DNA from: Actinomycetota bacterium
Lineage (GTDB): Bacteria > Actinomycetota > Actinomycetes > S36-B12
Assembly (NCBI GenBank): GCA_016870425.1
Contig: VGBQ01000183.1
Coordinates: forward strand, 1-5,120
Direction: 5' to 3'
Length of the DNA stretch: 5,120 nt
Shown here: in pieces, positions 5,092 through 5,120 of the stretch
How positions within the stretch are numbered: the stretch's first letter is position 1
Layout: every line of letters starts with the position of its first letter
Notes under the pieces: model-generated
What the model was told of the DNA's origin: nothing
Databases searched by the model: none
Seen by the model: only the letters and a program-made list of their open reading frames with translations
Translations under genes and position numbers: made by a program

Positions 5092-5120
5092 ATGCCTCCG
5101 AAGCCTCTTCTCCTGACCCC
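5092..5120 (+). CDS. Possible start of a divergent gene, perhaps a class V aminotransferase (cut by right edge)
   Basis: Nine codons and two bases are visible, reading MPPKPLLLTP (the final Pro is fixed by CC). The frame is closed upstream by a TAG at 5074-5076, and ATG 5092 is the only ATG or GTG start after it. LLLTP near the N-terminus recalls the LLLTPGP motif that opens 2-aminoethylphosphonate and alanine-glyoxylate/serine-pyruvate aminotransferases; the following Gly-Pro would be off the edge. There is no Shine-Dalgarno sequence; TACCTA at 5081-5086 could be a -10 element for a leaderless transcript. With so few codons this is a suggestion only. Confidence 0.3.

Noticed and set aside
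1..5120. RNA genes and insertion sequences
   Set aside because: Nothing resembling a tRNA, rRNA, transposase or terminal inverted repeat was seen; apart from short intergenic gaps the window is filled by intact genes.

Overview
The window is GC-rich, gene-dense bacterial DNA. Compact coding, overlapping stop/start pairs, strongly GC-ending codons and apparently leaderless starts suggest a high-GC actinobacterium; nothing visible fixes the family or genus. Every complete gene lies on the minus strand, so transcription runs right to left.

From about 3990 down past position 1 there is one operon for catabolism of trans-4-hydroxy-L-proline (or a close cyclic imino acid). In transcription order it holds a promoter (about 3963-3990), a DapA/NAL-family aldolase-fold deaminase (3011-3910), a proline racemase/4-hydroxyproline 2-epimerase (2008-3009), an FCD-type GntR regulator (1328-2011), an FAD-dependent D-amino-acid/D-hydroxyproline dehydrogenase subunit (177-1331), and the start of a (2Fe-2S) subunit cut by the left edge (1-187). 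Junctions are extremely tight: a 1-base gap, two 4-base ATGA overlaps and an 11-base overlap. The inferred route is L-hydroxyproline to cis-4-hydroxy-D-proline (epimerase), then to 1-pyrroline-4-hydroxy-2-carboxylate (FAD/Fe-S dehydrogenase), then to 2-oxoglutarate semialdehyde plus ammonia (DapA-like deaminase). The last oxidation to 2-oxoglutarate, the third dehydrogenase subunit and a transporter are not in view and may lie beyond the left edge.

Upstream on the same strand (4002-4877) is a 291-residue membrane protein of unassigned function. It has a lipobox-like N-terminus followed by seven predicted membrane segments, with paired cysteines on the predicted outer side. It has its own candidate leaderless promoter, and its relation to the operon is unclear.

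The 214-base gap at 4878-5091 holds the most unusual non-coding structure: two copies of a 38-base direct repeat, 44 bases apart, each containing the palindrome TGGCAA-CC-TTGCCA and a DnaA-box-like TCCACA at its left edge. At 5092 a plus-strand reading frame begins (MPPKPLLLTP) and runs off the window; it resembles the N-terminus of class V aminotransferases, so the repeats probably lie between two divergent genes. No RNA genes, insertion sequences or CRISPR arrays were seen.
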